Shown: positions 7,192 to 14,455 of the stretch, piece by piece
Layout of the letters: each line of letters starts with the position of its first letter
Numbering within the stretch: position 1 is the stretch's first letter
The notes under the pieces: generated by a model
Seen by the model: only the letters and a program-made list of their open reading frames with translations
Database searches by the model: none
Told to the model about the DNA's origin: nothing
Program-made: the position numbers and the translations under genes
Origin: Baffinella frigidus
Taxonomy: Eukaryota; Cryptophyceae; Cryptomonadales; Baffinellaceae
Direction: 5' to 3'
NCBI GenBank assembly: GCA_026770585.1
Contig: MU646332.1
Coordinates: forward strand, 1,071,183-1,090,801
DNA: 19,619 nucleotides

Positions 7192-10100
7192 TCAGGCGAC
7201 GACGCGGTCGGTGGAGGACGCGCCCTTGCGGCGCCAGACGAGGCAGTTGGAGCACCCGATCTGGTACTTGCGCTGCACACGCGTGGGGAGGACTCGTCAG
7301 CACACTGTACATCAACTTGTCATCAGAACACGCACAGGAGTTGAGGCGGCGGGGTGCAAAGACTCGCCAGCGGTCAGTACATAAACTTGGAGCTCGCTCG
7401 TTCCATCGCGCCTCTGACAGAGGGGTGACTCGCGAATGAGGACACGCAAAAAAATGAGACGGCCTGAGGGCCTTACGGCCTGCTGTAGTCAATACCGTAG
7501 GCTCAATTACCCTGATTTCAGTCTGCACTGTAGGTTTACCTACCCTGGCTTCAGTCGTCAATCGCGTAGGTTTCACTAGCTTCATTTCAGTGTGAAAGAG
7601 GAGGCGGGGTGCACCAGGTGCCTGACATCTGGTTTCAGTCCGGTACCCTACCAACATTGAGGCAATGCGCTCACTCATTCCATCGCGCCTCCGCCAGAGG
7701 GGTTACTCGCGAATAAGAAGTTGCACATGAGTTGAGGTGGCGGGGTGCACCAGAGAAGTTGAGGCGGCGGGTAAGTAGCACAATGTGTAAGGCATCTGCG
7801 GCGTCGACGCTGCTTGTTTGGCAATCAATGACCAATCTCTCTGAGGCGGCGGGATGCACCTGGTGTTCGCGGATGAGGAAGGGCATGTCCTTGTCCGTCA
7901 CCAACTCGAACCTGCACGGGGGGGGGGCGAGGGTTACTACGTTGGCAACCACGGCCGCTTCACGCTGGCGGGAGAGCACGTGCACACCATCAATGTCCTT
8001 GTCCGTGACCAACTCGAACCTGCACGCGAAAGTCGTCAGGCCAAGGCGCCCGAGGTACTTCGAGGGAAACGGTTCAGAGAATCAAGCTGATGTCGGGCAG
8101 GCTCGAGCGTGGCAAAGGTCTCCAGCAAGCAGCAAGCTGGGGCTCTTGGGTTACCACTTAGCAGCCACCGGTGGCTTCACCGATACAGTCAATCTACACG
8201 ATGCGTACTAGATCTTATCCATTACCCTGGATTTTTAACCACCACCCCCCCCGGATATCCGGGGGGAAAGGAACTCAGCGCCAGCTAAGTGGGGAGGAGC
8301 ATACGGCGCTGTATGGATAGTTGAGGTTCAAGTAACCATTCTTTTGGTCCTTTGGGGGGGGGGGTCAGACCCGGCAGAGAGAAGTCGGGTGACTTCCTCC
8401 TCCTCCACTCGAGGCTAGAAATGTGACTATTTTAAAACAGGGTTTCTTTTACAAGCGAAGAAGAAAAAAATATGTGTAGTAATTTTCACATAAATAGGGG
8501 CGTTTGGTCACGTAGCAGGGGGGGGTTCCCCCAGCTACATGACCAATCCTACCCGTGACTGGTACTAAATTCAACAACCCCATATTTAAAATACTCCCTC
8601 TTCCAGCCTCGAGTGGCTTGGAGGAGACATCTGAGGTTGAAGCAACCTTTCTCTTGGTCCCCAGGTGGGCTGCGAGGGTTTCGGACCCCCTAGATTTAGC
8701 GGTAACGTGACCAAAATTGCATCAGAAAATCCTCAAAGTTAACTGCCCACAGGGTAAGTTGACGTTTGATGAAATGTCCGTAGTCCACTGTGTGGTTTTG
8801 GGGGGGGTGAGACGCGTCCATTGTGGACACGCCAGGGTGCCTCGTGTGGATCACGTAATCCCGACACCCTACACCCCAACGGGATTAGGGATTACGTGCA
8901 CGACAAGGGGTCGTGGCGCGGGTGGTAAGTTGACTGTTGATGAAAGGTGCGTAGGGTGAGTTGACTGTTGATGAAAGGTCCGTAGTCCACTGTGTGGTTT
9001 TGGGGGGGTTCAGACCCGGCGGAGAGAAGTCGGGTGACCTCCTCCTTGGAGGAGATGTCCCTGCCCTCCTTCTTGTAGCCTCCGACCCACCTGTTTTGGA
9101 TTTTGGTTTTAGAGTTTAGGGTTTAGGGTGTAGGGTGTAAGGTTTAGGGTGTAGGGTGTAGGGTGTAGGGTTGAGGTTTCAGAGTTTAGGGTTCAGGGTT
9201 TAGAATCAGGGGTTATGTTTCAGGGTTCGGAGTTTGGGGTTTATGGTTCAGGGTTTAGGGTTTAGAACCAGGGGTTATGTCTCAGGGTTCAGGGTTCAAG
9301 GATTCATGGTCCAGGGTTCAGGGTAAGGTTCAGGTGTTTAGGGTTCCGGGTAAGGTTCAGGGTCAAGGTTCAGGGTGTTTATGGTTCCAGGTAAGGTTCA
9401 GGGTTCAGGGTTTCGGGGTCGCACTTGCTCTTGTCGGTGTACTCCTTGAGCCACGAGTAGGGCGAGATGAGCACGAACACCCCCCCGGGCTTCACCAGCA
9501 CGTGCACGTCACGCAGGAACTGCCAGGGGGGACAGTCAAAGCCAGCATCAAATTATTTGTACGAGCGAGTCCTTCAAGGGATTCGGCACGCAGCACATGA
9601 GGTGAGTCTATCCGGGCTGAACAACTTGGTGAGCCCGGGCTCTTCCCCGCTCCGACGTTCACGGATTCGTACGACACACCCAGGATGTCAAGTTGGGAAG
9701 AGCACCTTGAAGGGGTCCGGGACGCGGCACATGAGGTTCGACGCGAGCACCGCGTCGAAGGTCCCGAGGTTCAGCGCGAGCATGTTGCATGCGTCGCCTG
9801 GTTTCGGGTTTCGGGTTTGGGGTTTGGGGTGTGGGGTGTGGGGTTAGGGTTTGGGGTTTGGGGTTTGGGGTTTGGGGTTTGGGGTTTGGGGTTTAGGGGT
9901 TGGGGTTTGGGGTTTGGGGTTCGGGGTTTGGGGGTTGGGGTTTAGAGTTTAGGGTTTAGGGTTTGGGGTTTAGGGTTTGGGGTTTGGATTTAGGATTTGG
10001 TGTGTAGGGTTGAGGATGTAGGGTTTAGGGTTTAGGGTGTGGGGTTTAGGGTGTACCTTCGATGAAGCGGCACCGCGTGCGGTCGATCCCTCCCGGAACC

Positions 10101-12294
10101 TGCATCCGGCAATGACGTTTATTGGAAGCCCATGGAATCACGATCAACGTTGTTTTTATTGGATGCCCATGGAATCACGATCAAGGTTGTTGGATACCAC
10201 GTGCAAGTTTATGGGATCGCTTCCCATGAAGCCACGATCAAGTTTTTTGGATATCCATAACACCACGTCTGGTCAAACCTACTGTGGCTCGCCTGAATCG
10301 CCAATGTCTTTCAACCCCCCCACGGAACATGGATACGGCACCACATAATTCAAAGTGGAACCCTCCGGGTTCAAAGAAGAACCCTACGGGTTCAGGGTAT
10401 AACCCGCAAGGTTCAGGGTTCTATCAGAACCCTAAGGGTGCAGGGTTCAGGGATCTGGGGTCCGGGCGTAGGGTTTACCTTACACCCTAACCACGATGGT
10501 GGGGTGGAGTGCCGAGAGTCCCATGCACCACGGCTGACTCTGCTAGCTAGAGGGGGTTCTGGTTCTCAGCCTGCCTGGTGCAGTTACCATCCTGGTAGAC
10601 ACGCTTACCGGTTTAGTCAAGATTCGTGGGACGCGCCACGTTGAACGGGGGACGGGTTTAGGGTTTAAGGTTTATGGTTTAGGGTTTATGATTTAGGGTT
10701 CAGGGATTAGTGTGTGGGGTTTAGGGATTAGGGTGTATGGTTCAAGGGTTTAGGGTTCAGGGTTTAGGGTTGAGTGTTTAGGGTTCAGGGTTTAGGGATT
10801 AGGGTTTTGGGATTAGAGTTTTGGGTTTTGGGTTTCGGGCTCTGGGTTTCGGATTTCGGGGTTTCGGTTTTCGGGTTTCGGGTTTATGGTGCAGGGTGTA
10901 CGTGTGCAACGCGGTCGATGGTGAGGTCCGCCTCGACCGTCGCGCGGTACGGCGACGAGCCATCCTGCACAGACACCTCACATCAAACGCTGCATTCCCA
11001 AAATATTCAGCCCCACCCTACGAACTTGATGGAGGTAAGATGCAGGTTCAAAGCAAAAAAATCGTCGTCTTTTAGGCGGAAAAGAGCCTGTCTCACCAAA
11101 TAGACTGGGGCAGAGCGAGACCTTGTGCATCTTCTGCTTGAGAATCTGGCAACGAAAATTGCTACACAATTGGGGCATGCTAGCCATACAAAAAAAATGT
11201 GCATTGGTTTTCGTTGCCAGATTCTGAAAGAACAAATAGGTTTCCCCGGATTAGAGTGAGCCGGGGCTAGAATGCATCGTGGTAGAGGGAGCGGGACCTT
11301 CTGCATCTTCTTGGCAGCGGTTACAAATGCGGACGAGAAGTCGAACCCGACCACCTCCTTGAAATCCCGCGCCAGCTCGAAGACGGACCCCCCTGGAACA
11401 GATGGGTGCGTGGGTCATGACATGGCCATCACGTGATGGCGAGGGGGGGGTGCATGATTGCGACGAAAAGCGGCGCGCTCGTGGATTTCGTGATTGTTAA
11501 GGGAGGTGGGGCATACCGACAGCGCAGCCGATGTCAAGCGCGCGCGTCTTTTCCTTCACCACCGAGCACTGCCAACCGTCCAGCCAGCAAAGTCTGTCAG
11601 CCACGTCGATTGTCCTCGTGCAGTCCTCGCGCTCAGCAATCGCTTCGCGACGAAGGATGGGCAAGAAAGGTCGACGCTCATAGAGCGTCAAAGAAAAGAC
11701 CACCCAGTCCTGGCGCTCCTCGCTCGATTGGCGGGCCAGCAAGCTGACAAGGCTCGGCTGAACCAAAGAACCACATGCGCGGGCCACGTACCTCCTTGGC
11801 GCAGAGTGCAGGGAAGTTGAGGGCTTCCTTCGCCACGAACTTGCCCACGAGAGGTGCCAGCTCGTCGGGCTTCGCAAAGTGGAACTGGAGATACTCATCC
11901 TGCACACGGTTCCACCATTCAGGACCTGGGCAAGGCTCCAGATGATCAAAGCACCGAGTGGAAGTTCCAACCTGTTCAATAATATTATCCAGGTTTGTTC
12001 CAACGGAGAACAAGGACTGGGATGGGTGCGGAAAAAACAGGTTGGCACGGCCACGTTACGCCAACAACTGCACTTTCTACTGTACTTGCCTGCCACACAG
12101 CAGCCCGCGGGTTCCATTTGGGGCCCCACCACAGCGCGAGCGCTCTCGTAGACGGTCGAGCCGGACGCCGTGGTGCTCCGCACGTCGCCCGCACCCCCGC
12201 CCTTCCCGCGCCGTAGGACCAGCATCGCAAGTGCGCCAGCGACAGCGCCCGCCGCGGCTGCCGCGGCGAGCGTGTTCGTGTTGCTGTTCGTCAT
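7192..12294 (-). CDS. OvoA C-terminal-type SAM methyltransferase (4-mercaptohistidine N1-methyltransferase family), 11 exons, complete
   Basis: Exons on the minus strand: 12294-12130, 11899-11792, 11568-11517, 11392-11298, 10964-10902, 10099-10057, 9797-9706, 9519-9425, 9090-9016, 7911-7860, 7272-7192. All ten introns are GT-AG, phases match at every junction, and the sum is 921 nt (306 aa plus TGA). Visible motifs: SAM-binding ALDIGCAVGG (101-110), acidic strand-2 VVGFDFS (122-128, Asp126), GDACNM (176-181), FDAVLASNLMCRV (189-201), PGGVFVLISPYSWLKEYT (217-234), KWVGGY (238-243), PFLIREHQRKYQ (273-284) and a VWRR end (292-295). These match in order the family that methylates 5-thiohistidine/4-mercaptohistidine in ovothiol synthesis, known as the third domain of OvoA and as stand-alone proteins. 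Residues 9-27 are Ala/Val/Leu-rich and followed by basic residues, so a membrane anchor or targeting segment is inferred. No sulfoxide-synthase domains are encoded nearby. Family assignment is strong; the exact substrate is inferred. Confidence 0.9.
7389..7712. repeat. Repeats inside intron 10
   Basis: TTCCATCGCGCCTCTGACAG (7400) recurs as TTCCATCGCGCCTCCGCCAG (7678), each followed by AGGGGT-ACTCGCGAAT. Between them GTAGGTTTAC/TTCAGTC units repeat at about 45 bp (7480-7600). GAGTTGAGGCGGCGGGG occurs at 7338 and again, varied, at 7731 and 7756. Confidence 0.65.
7993..8026 (-). pseudogene. Near-identical copy of the exon 10 acceptor region in intron 9
   Basis: Matches 7885-7918 at 33 of 34 positions and includes the acceptor GTGCAG and the codons FELVTDKD. 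It lies exactly 108 nt upstream of the real acceptor and the interval has no stop in the coding frame, so use of this site would insert 36 residues. Confidence 0.75.
8365..8400 (-). pseudogene. Copy of the exon 9 end and donor in intron 9
   Basis: Matches 9010-9045 at 34 of 36 positions, covering codons for EVTRLLSAG and the donor GTCTGA. Lies downstream of the true exon 9. Confidence 0.75.
8505..8545. repeat. Perfect-looking hairpin in intron 9
   Basis: TGGTCACGTAGC and GCTACATGACCA arms surround a G-run/C-run core; about 18-bp stem. Probably the centre of an inverted-repeat element spanning roughly 8398-8630. Confidence 0.6.
9091..9424 (+). repeat. Degenerate TTTAGGG-type array forming nearly all of intron 8
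   Basis: Variants of GGGTTTA/GGGTTCA fill the 334-bp intron. The sense-strand donor GTGCGACCCCGAAACCC and acceptor CCAAAATCCAAAACAG both lie directly against repeat units. Confidence 0.85.
9571..9603 (-). pseudogene. Decayed copy of the exon 7 / donor junction in intron 7
   Basis: Matches 9705-9737 (end of exon 7 and first donor base) at 28 of 33 positions. It still encodes LMC-V-P-P, but the donor GT has become GA, so it cannot be used as the exon 7 end. Confidence 0.7.
9798..10056 (+). repeat. Degenerate TTTAGGG-type array forming all of intron 6 of the methyltransferase gene
   Basis: From the donor (sense GTACACCCTAAACC) to the acceptor (sense CCCGAAACCAG) this 259-bp intron is variants of GGGTTTA, mainly GGGTTTG and GGGTTTC (plus strand). 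No other sequence is present. Confidence 0.9.
10100..10275. repeat. Tandem units in intron 5
   Basis: CCCATGGAATCACGATCAA occurs twice (10131, 10167) and as CCCATGAAGCCACGATCAA at 10223, each followed by a T-rich stretch and TTGGAT. Confidence 0.7.
10358..10445. repeat. Array of short palindromes made of telomere-like units
   Basis: GAACCCTCCGGGTTC (10358-10372) and GAACCCTACGGGTTC (10379-10393) are near-perfect palindromes 21 bp apart, followed by looser GGGTT/AACCC pairs to about 10445. Confidence 0.6.
10650..10901 (+). repeat. Telomere-like array at the 5' end of intron 5
   Basis: GGGTTTA, GGGATTA, GGGTTCA and GGGTTTC variants run to the exon edge; the sense donor reads GTACACCCTGCACCATAAACC, matching the start of intron 6. 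Confidence 0.85.
11111..11140 (-). pseudogene. Partial copy of the exon 4 end and donor in intron 4
   Basis: Sense strand AGAAGATGCACAAGGTCTCG resembles the true junction AGAAGATGCAGAAGGTCCCG at 11314-11290. The donor GT is kept. It is followed directly by the inverted-repeat element at 11141. Confidence 0.5.
11141..11225. mobile_element. Small inverted-repeat element in intron 4 of the methyltransferase gene
   Basis: AGAATCTGGCAACGAAAA at one end and TTTTCGTTGCCAGATTCT at the other, perfect 18-bp arms. Confidence 0.7.
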
Positions 12295-12360
12295 CGTTTG
12301 CGTTTCAGATCAGGGAGCCCCGCCGCGTTTACGTATGAGCGGATTCCAGCGTGTCTGCTC

Positions 12361-12378
12361 GGATGGGCCCGCCTCGGG
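12361..12378 (-). promoter_or_regulatory. 18-bp motif upstream of the methyltransferase start
   Basis: GGATGGGCCCGCCTCGGG on the plus strand lies 67 bp upstream of the methyltransferase ATG (12294). The identical 18-mer lies 71 bp upstream of the coiled-coil gene ATG, in the same orientation. It contains GGGCCC, which resembles the TGGGCC/GGCCCA elements of plant promoters. The promoter or transcription-start role is inferred from position only, and shorter versions of the motif also occur in repeats at 5691-5706, 5857-5872, 6370-6383 and 18882-18895. Confidence 0.45.
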
Positions 12379-12444
12379 ATGAACTTTTGGCATCCTTCAG
12401 GCGAAATCTGCATGCTTAAGTCAACGACATCAGCAGAATGACCG

Positions 12445-12570
12445 TCATATGATCTTTCTGGCGTGGATAAGGCGTCGGTTTGCCTCGAGCGCTCTGGCGT
12501 GAAAGTTGACCCATCCAGCCATCCTCAAATATCTCCAAAATCTTCTCTGACCCTCATCGGTTTCTGCCAT
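12445..12570 (-). CDS. Possible small protein of 41 aa, or part of an exon
   Basis: From the ATG at 12570 (TTCCATGGCAG) the frame reads MAETDEGQRRFWRYLRMAGW and continues VNFHARALEANRRLI to a stop at 12445. It is basic and aromatic-rich, unlike surrounding Arg/Ala-rich chance translations. It lies about 150 bp upstream of the methyltransferase start on the same strand. No family is recognised; it could equally be a chance frame. Confidence 0.25.
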   Translation of the reverse strand: MAETDEGQRRFWRYLRMAGWVNFHARALEANRRLIHARKII

Positions 12571-12971
12571 GGAACGGTGACACGCTCCTGCCCCGGGCCT
12601 GCGCGCAGCACCATGCGCGGGTCCGGGCGGTGCGCGTAACACCGGCGCGGTGTCGCGGCACCGCCGCCGCCTCCGGGCGGCGTGCGGCGGCTCGTGGCGG
12701 TACACCACGCCTGATCCCAGCGTCGAGGGATGCAGTCACATCGCTTCCTCGGGTGCCTACCGCTGCTCTCGCACAGTATGCGGCGGCATCAGCTGGGCGC
12801 CGTTCGCCCGCGCTTCTCACCTGCGGCGAGCGGCGCACCCAAGCGCCCTGATAGCTACATCAAATATCCATTCAAGCGCCGACCAAGTCCACCATCTCGC
12901 CCACGTCTTCGTGACGGGCTTGACCAAGGCTCGGATCTGCGCTCCTGGGTATACTCAGAGCAGTGACCTCG

Positions 12972-13175
12972 ATGCCCGCAGAGGACGTGTTCGACGCGTT
13001 CCTCCTCGCTGCATTGTGCGACACCACCAGTGCTTACACCGTCTCAGCCTTCGCCACCGAGATTGGTGCCTCTCTCCACGAGTTGACCGGCCCGGTGGAG
13101 GAGTTTGTCTTCAACTTTCCTGCGCCTCCTCCGCCGCCTCCGCTCTCCACGCTTTCCCGCCAGCAAGCGGGCTGA
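12972..13175 (+). CDS. Hypothetical 67-aa open frame with acidic/hydrophobic start and proline run
   Basis: ATGCCCGCAGAGGAC begins a frame reading MPAEDVFDAFLLAALCD, then VEEFVFNFPAPPPPPP, and stops at TGA 13173-13175. Composition is protein-like and unlike the repeat-derived frames around it. It may be one exon of a larger gene that includes 13410-13718, which is in the same reading frame but separated by stops, so an intron would be needed. No family recognised. All three plus frames are nearly open across 13180-13400 because of high GC, which weakens any gene call here. Confidence 0.35.
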   Translation: MPAEDVFDAFLLAALCDTTSAYTVSAFATEIGASLHELTGPVEEFVFNFPAPPPPPPLSTLSRQQAG

Positions 13176-13255
13176 AGATGCCTCCGCTCTCCGCCCCGCG
13201 CGCGCCGCCCGTGCCCCGGTTGCCAGCAACATCGCGCCGACCCCTATGTGCCCTG

Positions 13256-13317
13256 AGAGCTGTCCTTTCGCGCCGAACAAGTCCCCCCAAGACCAGATCG
13301 GCGCGGAAGGACAGCTC
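13256..13317. repeat. Inverted repeat between two plus-strand open frames
   Basis: GAGCTGTCCTTTCGCGCCGA and TCGGCGCGGAAGGACAGCTC form a stem of about 20 bp with one mismatch and a 17-nt loop. It sits in the region where frame 0 is closed, between 12972-13175 and 13410-13718. Confidence 0.6.
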
Positions 13318-13409
13318 ACCAAGTCTCAAGACCAAGACTCGGCCTACTCAGAGCTTAGAGGAGAACAAGCAGCCGCCAGAGGACAGTCAACCTGGCAAGC
13401 GCGTCAACG

Positions 13410-13718
13410 ATGGTCGATTTCACCGCCATCGATGCCTTGCTGGCCTGGACCAACCTCCTCGCCCCAACTGCGCACCCACTCCTCGCCTTTGTCGACGACC
13501 TGGACCTCACCGTCCTCGACAACCTTCCCTACCCGCTTCCCTTCGACATCGTGCAAACGCCGCCGCTCTCCCCCCAGCCGCAAGGCCCCGTCGAGGACAT
13601 GGACATGGACGACATGGACATCGAGACGGAGTCCGTCGACACCCCCCCGCCCTCTCCCCCAACCTCCCCGGTGTGGGGGGAGGAGGTGTGGGACGGGGCC
13701 TACTGGCCTGTTGCTTGA
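13410..13718 (+). CDS. Hypothetical 102-aa acidic, proline-rich protein
   Basis: Starts at ATGGTCGATTTC in a favourable context (AACGATGG). It reads MVDFTAIDALLAWTNLL, then LAFVDDLDLTVLDNLPYPLP, then a Pro/Gln stretch, a Met-Asp repeat (EDMDMDDMDIETE), a TPPPSPPTSP stretch, and ends WDGAYWPVA. Hydrophobic residues spaced within an acidic, proline-rich chain resemble transactivation or interaction regions, but that is only a resemblance. No domain is recognised. It may be the last exon of a gene including 12972-13175. About 270 bp of unremarkable DNA follow before the MITE at 13991. Confidence 0.45.
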   Translation: MVDFTAIDALLAWTNLLAPTAHPLLAFVDDLDLTVLDNLPYPLPFDIVQTPPLSPQPQGPVEDMDMDDMDIETESVDTPPPSPPTSPVWGEEVWDGAYWPVA

Positions 13719-13990
13719 GTTTTTCCGGAGAGCGTGAAGAGGCGTTTCGCCGTGTTGTGAGTAGTAATCGTGTAAGGGACTTAAATACAAAACCCATAAA
13801 AAGCTTCCCGGCGACCGTACATGTGGTGTGTGTGCGCGCGCTCTTGTCCAAACTTTCTGTCGACCGTACATGCTGCGTGTATGCCGAGGTATCATTGCAT
13901 GCTCCAAACGACGTTGGTGATCATGCAAGGTACGTGTACACGCATCGAAGCAGCACGAGAAGGAACGCATCCCAGTTTCTTGAGCAAGCA

Positions 13991-14099
13991 TATCCCTGAA
14001 GTGGCCAGGCGGTCAAATTTGACCGCTAACAGGTCCTAGTCAGGTCCTAGCTAGGGCCCTACGGTAGGGCGTAAGAGCCTACTGGCCACTCAAGAGATA
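13991..14099. mobile_element. MITE family A copy 2
   Basis: TATCCCTGAAGTGGCCAG and CTGGCCACTCAAGAGATA ends, TA at both edges; the centre contains CAGGTCCTAG twice and GGGCCCTACGGTAGGGCGTA. Confidence 0.8.
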
Positions 14100-14128
14100 C
14101 AGAGCAACAACCCAACCACTTGAAAACC

Positions 14129-14280
14129 CAAACGCTCTCTGCAGAAAAATTTACCCTGTACAGCAATGAGCGCGTGGACTGACGCGGCAGGGTCTCTCTC
14201 TCCCTCTCTCCCTCTCTCCCTCCCTCCCTCCCTCTCTCCCTCTTGCTCTCTCTCTCTGGCTCTCTCGCTCTCTCTCGAAA
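14129..14280. repeat. Cassette ending in a CT microsatellite (copy 1)
   Basis: ACGCTCTCTGCAGA ... TACAGCAATGAGCGCGT ... GGCAGGGTCTCTCTCT, then a pyrimidine run (CTCTCCCTCCCTCC). Shares its flank with 16168-16335. Confidence 0.75.
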
Positions 14281-14455
14281 AAAATCGGTTCCAAACACTA
14301 TTCATTCCCCTCACACACACGAGCACCACCGGCCGTACATACACATGATTCACACCAAACGTGTGTCGAGTTTCGCGTCGATCTTGTCTGCGAGTTGCTG
14401 CTCTGAGATCCCGTCCATGAAAAGTCTCTCTTGACCTGCCAGACCTGTGAGACGG

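Larger units (their letters stand above)
8318..9010. repeat. Local duplications inside intron 9
   Basis: TTGAGGTTCAAGTAACC (8321) recurs as TGAGGTTGAAGCAACC (8625). A block beginning GTTGACTGTTGATGAAAGG and ending in GTCCACTGTGTGGTTTTGG occurs at 8757-8808 and 8957-9008, with a half copy at 8929-8955. CTCCACTCGAGGCTAG (8401) returns inverted near 8605-8627. Confidence 0.7.

Noticed and set aside
7671-8012. 113-codon minus frame containing FELVTDKDMPFLIREHQ
   Set aside because: Not a separate gene: it is exon 10 plus flanking intron read-through, including the duplicated acceptor region.
9277-9945. Frames rich in Phe-Arg-Val-Trp-Gly-Leu repeats
   Set aside because: Translations of GGGTTTG/GGGTTCA telomere-like repeats inside introns 6-8; real exons here are on the other strand.
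11497-12294. Single 265-codon minus-strand frame
   Set aside because: It contains exon 1 and exon 3 of the methyltransferase but reads through introns 1 and 2 and skips exon 2, which is in another frame; the spliced model restores the conserved family sequence.
12650-13999. 449-codon open frame on the plus strand, the longest in the window
   Set aside because: All three plus frames are nearly open here because of high GC. The frame is Arg/Pro/Ser-rich, has no domain, and overlaps the more protein-like frames at 12972-13175 and 13410-13718.
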